Counted from the first letter of the stretch, positions 45,223-54,831 are shown. The stretch is DNA of 64,000 nucleotides from Flavobacterium psychrophilum (GCA_945862065.1 CAMAWT010000004.1:92104-156103), one strand, 5' to 3'. Notes: a model not told the origin generated them from the sequence alone. Made by a program: numbers and translations.

Positions 45223-45900
45223 CTACTTCTTACTCTTAAGTTCCTTTGCTTTTGTTTGCCAATAGGTATCAAGCTCATTAATACTTGCAGGATTGGCAGC
45301 ATTTTGAGGATACAATCTCCCCGAGGTAAAAGCTCTATCAAGGATAGTTTCAATTAAATAGTCTTCATTGTCATCAAATGGTTCGAATTTCTTTTTCAAA
45401 TTGATGTCAAAAAGTCGGGCGGTATTGTTGGACCAAAAAGCTTTCCAACCGCTTTTGTAATCTTTGATGATATCGAATGTTGTGATTCCGGTTTGACGGT
45501 GGATGAGTTTTACTAGAATTTGACCTTGTTTTCTGGATAATTTTTTGAGTTTTGCTTTGAATTCGTTTTCCATATAATCTTCAATAATTTTGAAGTATTT
45601 CTTTTTGTCTTTGTTTGATTTTAGTTTTTCTAGGTTTTTGTTCATTGCTGTAAATCTTTCGCTAGCAGTTTTTGCATAAGGATAGACTTTGTAAACTCGG
45701 TTTTGTAAGATAAGGAATTGCTTTTGTTGTTCAGGATCAAGTTTTACATTAGATATAAGAACTTCATGAAGCGCAATGGTATCATTGTCCAAAGTATCAT
45801 TTTCAATAGGAATTATTTCATTAAAATCTTCCCCAATAGTTTGAGAATACATAGTATTTGAAATCAAATAAAAACATATCAGAAAAATTGCTTTTTTCAT
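45223..45900 (-). CDS. DUF4294-domain exported protein
   Basis: A 225-residue protein with a signal peptide (MKKAIFLICFYLISNTMYSQ). The DUF4294 core runs from YPYAKTASERFTAMNKNLEK to FDINLKKKFEPFDDNEDYLI, largely helical and Lys/Glu-rich, with LSRKQGQILVKLIHRQTG in the middle. The family is found in Bacteroidota and has no known activity. A TAAATTTG box (45951-45958) may serve as its promoter. Confidence 0.85.
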   Translation of the reverse strand: MKKAIFLICFYLISNTMYSQTIGEDFNEIIPIENDTLDNDTIALHEVLISNVKLDPEQQKQFLILQNRVYKVYPYAKTASERFTAMNKNLEKLKSNKDKKKYFKIIEDYMENEFKAKLKKLSRKQGQILVKLIHRQTGITTFDIIKDYKSGWKAFWSNNTARLFDINLKKKFEPFDDNEDYLIETILDRAFTSGRLYPQNAANPASINELDTYWQTKAKELKSKK

Positions 45901-45950
45901 GTGGGAAAAATTTTGTGTTAAATATACGATAACACTAACAAGTCTAATGC

Positions 45951-45958
45951 CAAATTTA
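45951..45958 (-). promoter_or_regulatory. Possible -7 box of the DUF4294 gene
   Basis: TAAATTTG on the minus strand, 50 bases from the start codon. Confidence 0.45.
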
Positions 45959-45979
45959 TAATTTTACAAAAAAATATTT

Positions 45980-47068
45980 ATGTCGAAGAAATCTATCCTT
46001 ACAAAAGCATCTCTTTCCTTTTTAGAAAATTATTTAAACAATCCCTCTCCAACAGGATATGAAGCCGGAGGGCAAAAGATATGGATGGATTACTTGAAGC
46101 CTTATGTGGATACTTTTATAACAGATACATATGGAACTGCCGTTGGAATCATCAACCCAGAGGCCAGTTTTAGAGTTGTAATAGAGGGACACTCTGATGA
46201 AATCTCATGGTATGTAAACTACATAACCGACAATGGTCTTATCTATGTGATACGAAATGGTGGAGCCGATCATCAAATTGCACCGTCAAAAAGAGTAAAT
46301 ATTCATACCAAAAATGGCATTGTTAATGGTGTATTTGGATGGCCTGCCATTCATACAAGACATAGGGCAAAGGAAGAGCCACCAACGTTACAAAATATTT
46401 TTATAGATTGTGGTTGTGAAACAAAAGAAGATGTTGAAAAATTGGGAGTTCACGTAGGATGTGTGGTTACTTATCCTGATGGATTCATGATTTTAAATGA
46501 AAATAAATTTGTTTGTAGAGCTTTAGACAACAGAATAGGCGGTTTTATGATTGCTGAAGTAGCAAGACTATTAAAAGAAAATAATATAAAACTACCTTTT
46601 GGACTTTACATTGTAAATGCTGTTCAGGAAGAAATTGGATTGCGAGGTGCCGAAATGATTACACAAACGATTAAACCAAATGTGGCAATTGTTACCGATG
46701 TTTGTCATGACACAAGCACTCCAATGATTGAGAAAAAAGTTGAAGGTGATTTAGAAATGGGTAGAGGGCCTGTTATAGCTTATGCTCCGGCAACTCAAAA
46801 TGTATTACGAGAATTAATTGTTTCAATTGCTCAAGAAAAGAAAATTCCTTTTCAACGCCATGCTAGTTCAAGAATGACCGGAACAGACACAGATGCTTTT
46901 GCTTATAGCAACGGTGGTGTGGCATCTGCATTGATATCACTTTCTTTGAGATACATGCATACTACAGTAGAAATGGTGCACCGTGATGATGTTGAAAATG
47001 TGATACAATTGATTTATGAAAGTTTGTTGAAAATTGAAGATAATCATGATTTTTCATATTTCAAATAG
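45980..47068 (+). CDS. M42-family metallo-aminopeptidase
   Basis: A 362-residue cytosolic peptidase resembling PepA/TET/FrvX. Metal and catalytic residues are visible: VIEGHSDEISW (His, Asp), CRALDNRIGGFM (bridging Asp), VNAVQEEIGLRGAE (Glu-Glu), IVTDVCHDTST and the last His in RYMHTTVEMVHRDDV. It should remove N-terminal residues from small peptides, as a large oligomer. It ends at a shared terminator with purC. Confidence 0.93.
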   Translation: MSKKSILTKASLSFLENYLNNPSPTGYEAGGQKIWMDYLKPYVDTFITDTYGTAVGIINPEASFRVVIEGHSDEISWYVNYITDNGLIYVIRNGGADHQIAPSKRVNIHTKNGIVNGVFGWPAIHTRHRAKEEPPTLQNIFIDCGCETKEDVEKLGVHVGCVVTYPDGFMILNENKFVCRALDNRIGGFMIAEVARLLKENNIKLPFGLYIVNAVQEEIGLRGAEMITQTIKPNVAIVTDVCHDTSTPMIEKKVEGDLEMGRGPVIAYAPATQNVLRELIVSIAQEKKIPFQRHASSRMTGTDTDAFAYSNGGVASALISLSLRYMHTTVEMVHRDDVENVIQLIYESLLKIEDNHDFSYFK

Positions 47069-47097
47069 TTAAAAAACTAAAACAATATTATTCAAAA

Positions 47098-47130
47098 AAA
47101 ATCCTCAAATTATTTTGAGGATTTTTTTTA
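47098..47130. terminator. Bidirectional rho-independent terminator between M42 gene and purC
   Basis: AATCCTCAAA (47100-47109) pairs with TTTGAGGATT (47114-47123), with an A-run on the left and T-run on the right. Confidence 0.88.
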
Positions 47131-47139
47131 ATACTTTGT

Positions 47140-48090
47140 CTATAAACTATTTAAATAACTCAACACATTGGTCTCAATGCGTTCATTGATATTAGAAATG
47201 TCAGCTTTTATAAATTTTTCTCCTAAAATATTTTCATATAATTCAATATATCTTTCTGAAACAGATTCGATATAAGCATCTGTCATATCTGGAATTTGCT
47301 GACCTTCTTTGCCTTGAAATCCGTTTTCGATAAGCCATCTTCTCACAAACTCTTTAGATAATTGTTTTTGTTCTTCTCCATTATCTTGTCGTTCTTGATA
47401 TCCATCTGAATAAAAATATCGTGAAGAATCAGGAGTATGAATTTCGTCAATCAATACAATTTGTCCGTCTTTTGTTTTTCCAAATTCATATTTGGTGTCA
47501 ACCAAAATCAAACCTCTTGAAGCTGCAATTTCTGTACCTCTTTGATAAAGGGCTCTTGTATATTTTTCTAAAATTATATAATCTTCTTCTGATACAATTT
47601 GATTAGATAAAATAGCTTCACGCGATATGTCTTCGTCGTGCGAACCATTATCAGCTTTGGTAGTTGGGGTAATTATTGGATTTGGAAATGAATCGTTTTC
47701 TTTCAATCCGTCAGGCATTTCAACACCACATATAATTCTATTTCCCGCTGTATATTCACGTGCTGCATGACCTGACAAATAGCCTCGAATAACCATTTCT
47801 ACTTTGAAAGGCTCACACAAATGTCCAATTGCCACATTTGGATCTGGCGTTGCAACAAGCCAGTTGGGTACAATATCTGAAGTAAGCTCCATGAATTTTG
47901 TAGCTATCTGATTCAAAATCTGACCTTTATAAGGAATGCCTTTAGGTAAAACTACATCAAATGCAGACAGTCTATCGGTTGCAACCATCACCAACAAACT
48001 GTCGTTGATATTGTAAACTTCTCTTACTTTACCGCGATAAACCGATTTTTGATTGGGAAAATTAAAATGTGTAGATGTTATAGTATTCAT
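47140..48090 (-). CDS. purC: Phosphoribosylaminoimidazole-succinocarboxamide synthase
   Basis: A 316-residue ATP-dependent SAICAR synthetase of purine synthesis, of the longer (eukaryote-like) type. It shows [20 protein letters not shown], the SAFD and GKGILN-type block ([16 protein letters not shown]), [12 protein letters not shown] and [14 protein letters not shown] with [14 protein letters not shown]. No other pur genes lie nearby. Promoter box TAAATTTG 24 bases upstream. Confidence 0.95.
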   Translation of the reverse strand: MNTITSTHFNFPNQKSVYRGKVREVYNINDSLLVMVATDRLSAFDVVLPKGIPYKGQILNQIATKFMELTSDIVPNWLVATPDPNVAIGHLCEPFKVEMVIRGYLSGHAAREYTAGNRIICGVEMPDGLKENDSFPNPIITPTTKADNGSHDEDISREAILSNQIVSEEDYIILEKYTRALYQRGTEIAASRGLILVDTKYEFGKTKDGQIVLIDEIHTPDSSRYFYSDGYQERQDNGEEQKQLSKEFVRRWLIENGFQGKEGQQIPDMTDAYIESVSERYIELYENILGEKFIKADISNINERIETNVLSYLNSL

Positions 48091-48114
48091 TTAATTAGAA
48101 ATATTTATTTTTTG

Positions 48115-48122
48115 CAAATTTA
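48115..48122 (-). promoter_or_regulatory. -7 box of purC
   Basis: TAAATTTG on the minus strand, 25 bases before purC. Confidence 0.5.
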
Positions 48123-48151
48123 GTTTTAATTTGAATAGAAAAAAAGGAAGG

Positions 48152-48961
48152 CTATGATAATATATTTTGTTTTAAATAGTGAGCAACTCCGTCATCAACA
48201 TTCTTTTCAATGATTTCAAGATGATTTAATTTTTCCTTAAAATTACTAGGTGCATTGTTCATTATCAATCCTTTACCTGATAAAAGAAGCATTTTTTCAT
48301 CATTAAATCCATCTCCAAAAGCAAATGTATCATTCCATTGCATTTGTTCCAATTCCAAAATTTTATGAATAGCAATACTTTTATCTACCTCTTTATGAAG
48401 TAATTCTAGACAAATTGGAAGGCTAAAAGCAAAATCAAATTGATCTGAAAAATCGATTAGTAATTCTTGTCTTAAAGCTTCTAATTTTTGATTGTCAAAA
48501 TGGGTGAAGAATATTTTAATCCCACTTAAATCATCCTCTAGATTAAAATCTACTATTTGGGCTGGATAATTCATTTTTTTCTGAAAACTATTCAATTTTT
48601 CATTCGTTTTATTGGTCATCCAAACTTCTTCTTTAAATAAAACTGCTGTAATTTCAGAATCTATTTGTTTGTTTAAAATGGTTCGAGCCGTTGCATCGTC
48701 AAGGTCAAAATAATGAATTAATTCTTTATCTGGGTTATGAATTCGGGCACCATTTGAAGTTACTAAATAAAACGGAATTTCAATAGCAGCCAAAATTGGC
48801 ATTGCATCCAAATGATGTCTGCCCGTAGCAACAATTAAAGTATGACCTTGTTGGTGAATTTGATTTAATACTTCTTTTGTAAAAGTAGAAACTTGATGAT
48901 GCTCATTTAATAAGGTGCCATCAAGATCGGTAATGATGATTTTTCTATTAGATTGTTCCAT
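48152..48961 (-). CDS. Cof-type HAD-IIB phosphatase
   Basis: A 269-residue cytosolic HAD phosphatase. Motif I is IITDLDGTLLNE (nucleophile and acid Asp), motif II IVATGRHH, the C2B cap occupies ~85-190, and motif IV is FGDGFNDEKML. Members dephosphorylate sugar or nucleotide phosphates; the substrate cannot be deduced. It follows phoH by 2 bases on the minus strand, so the two are probably co-transcribed. Confidence 0.92.
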   Translation of the reverse strand: MEQSNRKIIITDLDGTLLNEHHQVSTFTKEVLNQIHQQGHTLIVATGRHHLDAMPILAAIEIPFYLVTSNGARIHNPDKELIHYFDLDDATARTILNKQIDSEITAVLFKEEVWMTNKTNEKLNSFQKKMNYPAQIVDFNLEDDLSGIKIFFTHFDNQKLEALRQELLIDFSDQFDFAFSLPICLELLHKEVDKSIAIHKILELEQMQWNDTFAFGDGFNDEKMLLLSGKGLIMNNAPSNFKEKLNHLEIIEKNVDDGVAHYLKQNILS

Positions 48962-48963
48962 TA

Positions 48964-49914
48964 TTAATCGTTGTTCTCGATACTTTTATAAGCATCAATT
49001 ACTTTTTTAACCAATCTGTGTCGAACAATATCTTTATCATCAAGATAAATGATTCCGATACCTTCAATGTCTTTTAATACCAACAAAGCTTCTTTTAATC
49101 CAGAAATGGTGCGTCTTGGTAAATCGACCTGTCCTGGATCGCCCGTTATTATAAATTTAGCATTTTTTCCCATACGGGTCAAAAACATTTTCATTTGAGA
49201 ATGTGTTGTATTTTGAGCTTCGTCTAGAATTACAAAAGCATTATCTAGCGTTCTACCTCTCATAAATGCTAACGGAGCAATTTGAATAACTCCTTTTAAA
49301 ATATAGTCTTCAAGTGTTTGTGGTGGCAACATATCGCGCAAAGCATCATATAATGGTTGCATATATGGATCCAGTTTTTCCTTCATGTCACCAGGCAAAA
49401 AACCTAAGTTTTCTCCAGCTTCTACTGCAGGTCTTGTTAAAATTATTCGTTTAACTTGTTTTTCTTTCAAAGCCTTAACCGCTAGAGCAACTCCCGTATA
49501 CGTTTTCCCGGTTCCAGCAGGACCAACCGCAAAAACCATGTCGTTTTTAAAAACAGATTCAACCAATTTGTGCTGGTTTGGAGTCATAGCTTTAATCAGC
49601 TTTCCTCCTATTCCATGAACTAGAATCTTGTCCTGATCGGGCATTCTTTGCTCTTCTTGCTCACTACTTTGAATAACTCTATCAATCACGTTGGTATCAA
49701 TTGTATTGTATCTCGTAAAATGCAACATCAATCTGTTAAATCGTTTCTCAAACTCATTTAACTGATCTTTTTCACCAAAAACTTTTAAAGTAGTTCCTCT
49801 AGCAACAATTTTCAACTTTGGATAATATTTTTTAATTGTTTCTAAATGAGAATCTTGTTCGCCCCAAAATTCTTTAGGTGCAATGTCGTTTAATTCAATA
49901 ATTCGTTCGTTCAA
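48964..49914 (-). CDS. phoH: PhoH-like ATPase
   Basis: A 316-residue PhoH-family P-loop ATPase with an N-terminal KH-like part and the ATPase core: Walker A AVGPAGTGKTYTGVALAVKA, Walker B AFVILDEAQNTTHSQMKMFL, and TRMGKNAKFIITGDPGQVDL. The frame reaches back to 50001, but a TAAATTTG promoter box (49969-49976) lies inside that extension, and the TTG at 49914 gives the flavobacterial N-terminus MNERIIELNDIAPKEFWG. No ATG is available. PhoH proteins are linked to RNA metabolism, but the exact role is unsettled. Confidence 0.88.
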   Translation of the reverse strand: MNERIIELNDIAPKEFWGEQDSHLETIKKYYPKLKIVARGTTLKVFGEKDQLNEFEKRFNRLMLHFTRYNTIDTNVIDRVIQSSEQEEQRMPDQDKILVHGIGGKLIKAMTPNQHKLVESVFKNDMVFAVGPAGTGKTYTGVALAVKALKEKQVKRIILTRPAVEAGENLGFLPGDMKEKLDPYMQPLYDALRDMLPPQTLEDYILKGVIQIAPLAFMRGRTLDNAFVILDEAQNTTHSQMKMFLTRMGKNAKFIITGDPGQVDLPRRTISGLKEALLVLKDIEGIGIIYLDDKDIVRHRLVKKVIDAYKSIENND

Positions 49915-49968
49915 AAGGATGATTTTTTTAGTTAATTTTTGCCTAATAATTACTAGATTTGCATTATT

Positions 49969-49976
49969 CAAATTTA
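49969..49976 (-). promoter_or_regulatory. -7 box of phoH
   Basis: TAAATTTG on the minus strand, placing the transcript start close to 49962, upstream of the TTG start at 49914. Confidence 0.5.
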
Positions 49977-50019
49977 AGTAAAACGCCCTTACAATTTTCA
50001 ATTAGTTATAAACAATTTT

Positions 50020-50850
50020 ATGTCAATAATTACCCTAACAACCGACTACGGATTAAAAGACCATTTTGTGGGTTCTTTGAAGGGTAAAATATTGTCAGAA
50101 TATAATGAGGCAAAAATTATTGATATTTCTCATGAAATTGACCCATTTAATATATCTGAAGCGAGTTATATCATTGGTTCGTCTTATGCAAATTTCCCAA
50201 AAAAATCTGTGCATATAATTGGTGTTGATATAGAACGAAATAACGAAACGCAACACATTGCCATGCTTTGGAAAGACCATTATTTCATTTGTGCAGATAA
50301 TGGTATTTTAAGTATTTTGATTGAAAAAATTATTCCTGAAAAAATAGTTGCCATTAATTTTCATGAACGTTTAGCGCCAGAAGCTTCTGATGCAGATGTT
50401 TTTGTAAAAACGGCTTGTCATCTTGCAAAAGGCGGATCGTTGAGCGTAATTGGAATTGAAATTACTGAAATTAGATCTGTAACCCAATTGCAACCAATCA
50501 TTGAAAACAATTTGAAATCGATAAAGGGTCATGTTATTTATATCGATCATTTTGGAAATGCAGTGACTAATATTTCGAAAAAAATGGTCTTGGAAGTTGG
50601 CAAAGGAAGAAAGTTTACTATAAAATTTAAAAATAAAGAAATCAAGAACTTATATTCGAGTTATTCTGAAGTTGGGAATTCTGAAATTTATGAAAAAAAC
50701 GATTATATTGGATTGAAAATGGCTGTTTATAACGAAGCCGGATTTGTTGAAATTGCAATTTATAAAAGTAATCCAAATTCTGTTGGATCTGCCAATAGTT
50801 TGTTAGGGCTTAATTACAGAGACCAAATTAATATTGAATTTGAAAATTAG
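50020..50850 (+). CDS. SAM hydroxide adenosyltransferase (DUF62; chlorinase/fluorinase superfamily)
   Basis: A 276-residue cytosolic protein of the SAM-hydrolase (DUF62) family, which converts SAM to adenosine and methionine. The start ITLTTDYGLKDHFVGSLKGK and the ISHEIDPFNISEASYIIGSS block fit, as does VIYIDHFGNAVTNI in the C-terminal domain. The usual VVDPGVGTxRR loop is reduced here to IGVDIERNNE, keeping an Asp and an Arg but not the PGVGT. It opens a plus-strand run with a monooxygenase and the gld genes. Confidence 0.82.
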   Translation: MSIITLTTDYGLKDHFVGSLKGKILSEYNEAKIIDISHEIDPFNISEASYIIGSSYANFPKKSVHIIGVDIERNNETQHIAMLWKDHYFICADNGILSILIEKIIPEKIVAINFHERLAPEASDADVFVKTACHLAKGGSLSVIGIEITEIRSVTQLQPIIENNLKSIKGHVIYIDHFGNAVTNISKKMVLEVGKGRKFTIKFKNKEIKNLYSSYSEVGNSEIYEKNDYIGLKMAVYNEAGFVEIAIYKSNPNSVGSANSLLGLNYRDQINIEFEN

Positions 50851-50856
50851 AAAAAA

Positions 50857-51153
50857 ATGTTAGTTAGAATTGTAAAGCTTTCCATCGACCCATCTAATAT
50901 TGATGTTTTCAAAGAGCATTTTGATAGTGTAAAACATCACATACGAAATGCTCCCGGAAATCGTTTTCTTGAATTATATCAAGACAAAAACAATCCGAGC
51001 CTGTTTTTTACCTATAGTTATTGGGAACATGAAACGGATTTAGAAAATTACAGAAATTCAGATTTATTTGATGAAGTTTGGACTTTTACAAAAAAATTAT
51101 TTAATGACAAACCCGAAGCATGGAGTGTGTCAAAAATTTATACCTTAGATTAA
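50857..51153 (+). CDS. Antibiotic-biosynthesis monooxygenase-like (ABM/quinol monooxygenase) protein
   Basis: A 98-residue protein with the ferredoxin-like ABM fold: MLVRIVKLSIDPSNIDVFKE, then NRFLELYQDKNNPSLFFTYS and YWEHETDLENYRNSDLF. Small proteins of this type oxidise quinols or aldehydes without a bound cofactor, but many have unknown substrates. It lies 6 bases after the SAM-hydrolase gene and 2 bases before gldF. Confidence 0.85.
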   Translation: MLVRIVKLSIDPSNIDVFKEHFDSVKHHIRNAPGNRFLELYQDKNNPSLFFTYSYWEHETDLENYRNSDLFDEVWTFTKKLFNDKPEAWSVSKIYTLD

Positions 51154-51155
51154 TT

Positions 51156-51881
51156 ATGAAATCAATTCTTTTTAGAGAAATAAAATCATTTTTCGGATCG
51201 CCAATTGGCTATTTGGTGATTGCCATATTTTTGTTATTAAACGGCTTATTTTTATGGGTTTTTGATGGCGAATTCAATATTTTAAATAGCGGGTTTGCAG
51301 ATTTAAATCCGTTTTTTACAATAGCCCCTTGGATATTGTTGTTTTTGATACCGGCAGTAACCATGCGAAGCTTTTCGGATGAAAAAAAACAAGGAACCAT
51401 CGAATTATTATTAACCAAACCCTTAACGCTTTGGCAAATTATTGGAGGTAAATTTTTGGGAGCATTACTACTCATTGTCATTGCTTTAATTCCAACGTTG
51501 TTATACGTATATATAGTTTCAGACCTAGCATTACCAACTGGAAACATTGATATGGGAAGTATTATTGGATCTTATTTTGGATTGTTGTTTTTAATTTCAA
51601 GTTATACCGCAATAGGAATTTATACATCTACTTTATCAGAAAATCAAATTGTATCCTTTATTATAGCGGTATTTTTATGCTTTTTGTTCTACTTTGGTTT
51701 TGAAGGAATTAGTTCCCTTTTTTCAGAAAATGCGCAAATTATTTCGTTCTTCGGAATGGATTATCATTTTAAAAGCATCAGCAGAGGAGTTATTGACACA
51801 CGAGATGTAATCTACTTTTTGAGTTTTACCTTTTTGTTTTTGTCGTTAACCGTATTTAATTTAAAATCATTAAAATCATAA
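51156..51881 (+). CDS. gldF: Gliding-motility ABC transporter permease
   Basis: A 241-residue membrane protein with six helices; start at the ATG giving MKSILFREIKSFFGSPIGYL, the conserved GldF opening (an upstream in-frame codon at 51120 is inside the monooxygenase gene). It carries the permease block PWILLFLIPAVTMRSFSDEK, KKQGTIELLLTKPLTLWQII and later GSYFGLLFLISSYTAIGIYT. It forms the transporter with GldG and the ATPase GldA, which is not in the window. It ends immediately upstream of gldG with a 1-base overlap. Confidence 0.93.
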   Translation: MKSILFREIKSFFGSPIGYLVIAIFLLLNGLFLWVFDGEFNILNSGFADLNPFFTIAPWILLFLIPAVTMRSFSDEKKQGTIELLLTKPLTLWQIIGGKFLGALLLIVIALIPTLLYVYIVSDLALPTGNIDMGSIIGSYFGLLFLISSYTAIGIYTSTLSENQIVSFIIAVFLCFLFYFGFEGISSLFSENAQIISFFGMDYHFKSISRGVIDTRDVIYFLSFTFLFLSLTVFNLKSLKS

Positions 51882-53584
51882 TGAAAAAAAATCGTCCAAA
51901 CGCAATAAAATTATTCAAAATAATTGTTTTTTTAGTGATTATAAATTTTGGAAGTCATTTCTTCTTCAAACGATTTGATTTAACAGAAGACAAGAGATAC
52001 ACGTTGTCTGAAACTTCTATTTCAATACTTCAAAACATTAAAGAACCACTTTATGTGGATGTTTTTTTGGAAGGAAATTTTCCGGGTGAATTTAAAAAGC
52101 TACAAGCTGAAACACAACAATTATTAGAAGAATACAAAGCATATAATTCGAATATTATTTTTCAATTTGTAAACCCTTTAGAAAAAGATGAAGAACGTGA
52201 ACAAATCATGCAATCATTTATGGAAAGAGGTTTAACGCCTATGAACGTTACGGTTGACGACAAAGGAAAACAAACGCAAGAAATTGTATTTCCGTGGGCA
52301 GTCATTAATTATGGTAAAAATAGTACAAAAGTACCTTTGCTCAAAAACATGATGGGCGCTAGTACTGCAGAGAAAGTGGTAAATTCGGTGCAACATTTAG
52401 AATATGCTTTTGCCAATGGATTTAATACTGTTTCGAAAACAAAAGCAAAGAAAATAGCCGTTCTTAAAGGAAATGGTGAAGCAGAAGATTATCAATTGGC
52501 GGATTTACTTAAAACCGTTCGTGAAAATTATCATATTGCGCCTTTCACTTTAGATTCGGTAGCTACAAATCCGATCAATACAGTGAAAGAGCTTAAAAAA
52601 TATGACCTAATTATTGTTGCTAAACCAAGTATCGCATTTTCAGATAGCGAAAAACAAGTACTAGATCAATATGTTATGAATGGTGGGAAATCGATTTGGT
52701 TGGTTGATCATGTTTCTATGGAAATGGATAGCTTGATGACAACAGGCGAAAATTTAGCTTTTCCAAAAGACCTTAATTTGAATGATTTATTTTTTAAATA
52801 CGGTATCCGAATAAAACCCGATTTAGTAAAAGATTTGTTGGCCACACCCATTGCATTAGCAACTGGAAACCAAGGAAATGCAACTCAATATACGCAATAT
52901 CCATGGTTATTTTCGCCAATGGTTTATCCTGCTTTAGCCAAGGAAAATGAAAAATTAAATCCAATTATAAGTAATTTAGATGCGATAAAATTTGAGTTTA
53001 CTAACCCTATTGAGATATTGAAAAACGACATCAAAAAAACAATTTTATTGCAATCTTCGCCTTATTCAAAAGCAATTGGAACCCCTTTTCTTATTAATTT
53101 AAGTATGGTTGAAGAGCGTCCAGAGCAAAAAGATTTCAACAATAAAGGAAATTTGCCATTAGCCGTTTTGCTTGAAGGAAAATTCAATTCTGTTTTTCAA
53201 AATAGAGTTACCCCTTTCAAAGACCCTGATTTTGTTGCTGTTGGCAAAAAAACAGAAATGATTGTAGTTTCAGATGGTGATATTATTAAGAATCAATTGG
53301 ATAAAAATGGTGTTCCTTTAGAGCTGGGCTATGATAAATGGACCAATTATATGTATGCGAACAAAGAATTCATGCTCAATTGTATTAATTATTTGTTGGA
53401 TGACAACGGACTTATTAACATCCGAAATAAAGAAGTTCGTTTACCCATTTTAGACAAAGAAAAAGTATATACAAATTATACTACTACTCAAATCATAACT
53501 GTTGGTGCGCCAATGCTTTTACTCTTGTTTTTCGGAATTGCGTTTACATATGTAAGAAAATCAAAATATAGCAAAAAATGTTAA
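51881..53584 (+). CDS. gldG: Gliding-motility ABC transporter substrate-binding/auxiliary protein
   Basis: A 567-residue protein with an N-terminal helix (IVFLVIINFGSHFFFKRFDL), a large periplasmic domain and a C-terminal helix (ITVGAPMLLLLFFGIAFTYV). The opening RFDLTEDKRYTLSETSISIL is the GldG/DUF4350-like signature, with EEYKAYNSNIIFQFVNPL and YDLIIVAKPS following. It overlaps gldF by one base (TAATG), and dnaN follows from its own promoter. Required with GldF and GldA for gliding in Flavobacterium johnsoniae. Confidence 0.93.
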   Translation: MKKNRPNAIKLFKIIVFLVIINFGSHFFFKRFDLTEDKRYTLSETSISILQNIKEPLYVDVFLEGNFPGEFKKLQAETQQLLEEYKAYNSNIIFQFVNPLEKDEEREQIMQSFMERGLTPMNVTVDDKGKQTQEIVFPWAVINYGKNSTKVPLLKNMMGASTAEKVVNSVQHLEYAFANGFNTVSKTKAKKIAVLKGNGEAEDYQLADLLKTVRENYHIAPFTLDSVATNPINTVKELKKYDLIIVAKPSIAFSDSEKQVLDQYVMNGGKSIWLVDHVSMEMDSLMTTGENLAFPKDLNLNDLFFKYGIRIKPDLVKDLLATPIALATGNQGNATQYTQYPWLFSPMVYPALAKENEKLNPIISNLDAIKFEFTNPIEILKNDIKKTILLQSSPYSKAIGTPFLINLSMVEERPEQKDFNNKGNLPLAVLLEGKFNSVFQNRVTPFKDPDFVAVGKKTEMIVVSDGDIIKNQLDKNGVPLELGYDKWTNYMYANKEFMLNCINYLLDDNGLINIRNKEVRLPILDKEKVYTNYTTTQIITVGAPMLLLLFFGIAFTYVRKSKYSKKC

Positions 53585-53594
53585 TAAATTTCTT

Positions 53595-53624
53595 TTTGAA
53601 ATCTATTACTTTAAGATATATTTG
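53595..53624 (+). promoter_or_regulatory. Promoter of dnaN
   Basis: TTTG (53595-53598), 18-base spacer, TATATTTG (53617-53624), then 16 bases to the dnaN ATG: a near-ideal Bacteroidota promoter located directly behind gldG. Confidence 0.75.
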
Positions 53625-53640
53625 TAAAAAATAAGAACAA

Positions 53641-54759
53641 ATGAAGTTTATTGTATCAAGCTCGTATTTATTAAAACAATTGCAAGTATTAGGTAGTGTT
53701 ATCAATAGCAGCAATACGTTGCCCATTTTAGACAACTTTTTATTTGAAATTAATAAGAAAAATTTAACCGTTTCGTCTTCAGATTTAGAAACAACCATGT
53801 CTGCTACACTAGATATAGAGTCTAAAGACACCGGAAGTGTTGCGGTTCCTGCAAAATTATTATTGGATATCCTTAAAACATTTCCAGAACAACCTTTAAC
53901 TTTTACGGTAGAAGAAAATAGTACCATTGAAATTAGCTCCAATTCTGGGAAGTATGCCATTGCGTATGCTCCTGGTGAAGAATTTCCGAAATCAGTAAAG
54001 TTAGAAGAACCTTCTTCGACTTTAGTGCCCGCAGAAGTTTTAGCAACTGCCATCAGCAAAACAATTTTTGCAGCAGGAAACGATGATTTGCGTCCAGTTA
54101 TGTCAGGTGTTTTCTTTCAGTTTTCTACAGAAGGACTTATTTTTGTTGCAACAGATGCTCACAAGTTAGTAAAATATGCTAGAAACGATGTAAAAGCATC
54201 TCAAGTAGCCGATTTTATCATGCCAAAAAAACCATTAAATATATTAAAAAGTATTTTGGGAGCTTCTGATGCTGAGGTTAAAATTGATTACAATGACGCC
54301 AACGCTACTTTTTCTTTTGAAAATTATATTTTAACTTGTCGTTTAATTGATGGTAAATACCCCAATTATGAAGCGGTTATCCCAAAAGAAAACCCAAATA
54401 AATTGGTAATCGATCGTTCACAATTCTTGAATTCTGTGCGTCGTGTGGCTATTTTCTCAAACAAAACCACTCATCAAATTCGTCTTAAAATTGCGGGTGC
54501 CGAATTGAATATTTCTGCTGAAGATATTGACTATTCTAATAAAGCTGAAGAGCGTTTAACGTGTGATTATCAAGGCGAAGACATGCAAATTGGTTTCAAC
54601 TCACGCTTTCTTTTAGAAATGCTGATCAATTTACAATCAGACGAAATCCAATTGGAAATGTCGATGCCAAATCGTGCCGGAATCCTTACTCCTGTTGACG
54701 GATTGGACGATGGCGAAACCGTTACCATGCTTGTTATGCCGGTAATGTTGAACAACTAA
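53641..54759 (+). CDS. dnaN: DNA polymerase III sliding clamp (beta subunit)
   Basis: A 372-residue beta clamp that encircles DNA and tethers polymerase III, with three equal clamp domains (~1-120, 125-245, 250-372). Typical landmarks are MKFIVSSSYLLKQLQVLGSV, VPAKLLLDILKTFP, the ATDAHKLVKYARN block, LIDGKYPNYEAVIPKENPNK and the C-terminal MLVMPVMLNN. It is unlinked to dnaA or recF, as expected in this phylum. Confidence 0.96.
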   Translation: MKFIVSSSYLLKQLQVLGSVINSSNTLPILDNFLFEINKKNLTVSSSDLETTMSATLDIESKDTGSVAVPAKLLLDILKTFPEQPLTFTVEENSTIEISSNSGKYAIAYAPGEEFPKSVKLEEPSSTLVPAEVLATAISKTIFAAGNDDLRPVMSGVFFQFSTEGLIFVATDAHKLVKYARNDVKASQVADFIMPKKPLNILKSILGASDAEVKIDYNDANATFSFENYILTCRLIDGKYPNYEAVIPKENPNKLVIDRSQFLNSVRRVAIFSNKTTHQIRLKIAGAELNISAEDIDYSNKAEERLTCDYQGEDMQIGFNSRFLLEMLINLQSDEIQLEMSMPNRAGILTPVDGLDDGETVTMLVMPVMLNN

Positions 54760-54788
54760 AACCAACCAAACCTCAATATTTTTTTTCT

Positions 54789-54823
54789 AAAATCGTCTAA
54801 TGTATGTTAGACGATTTTTTTTT
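54789..54823. terminator. Rho-independent terminator of dnaN
   Basis: AAAATCGTCTAA pairs with TTAGACGATTTT around TGTATG and is followed by T-run (54816-54833); one of the strongest hairpins in the window. Confidence 0.88.
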
Positions 54824-54831
54824 AGGAGCTA

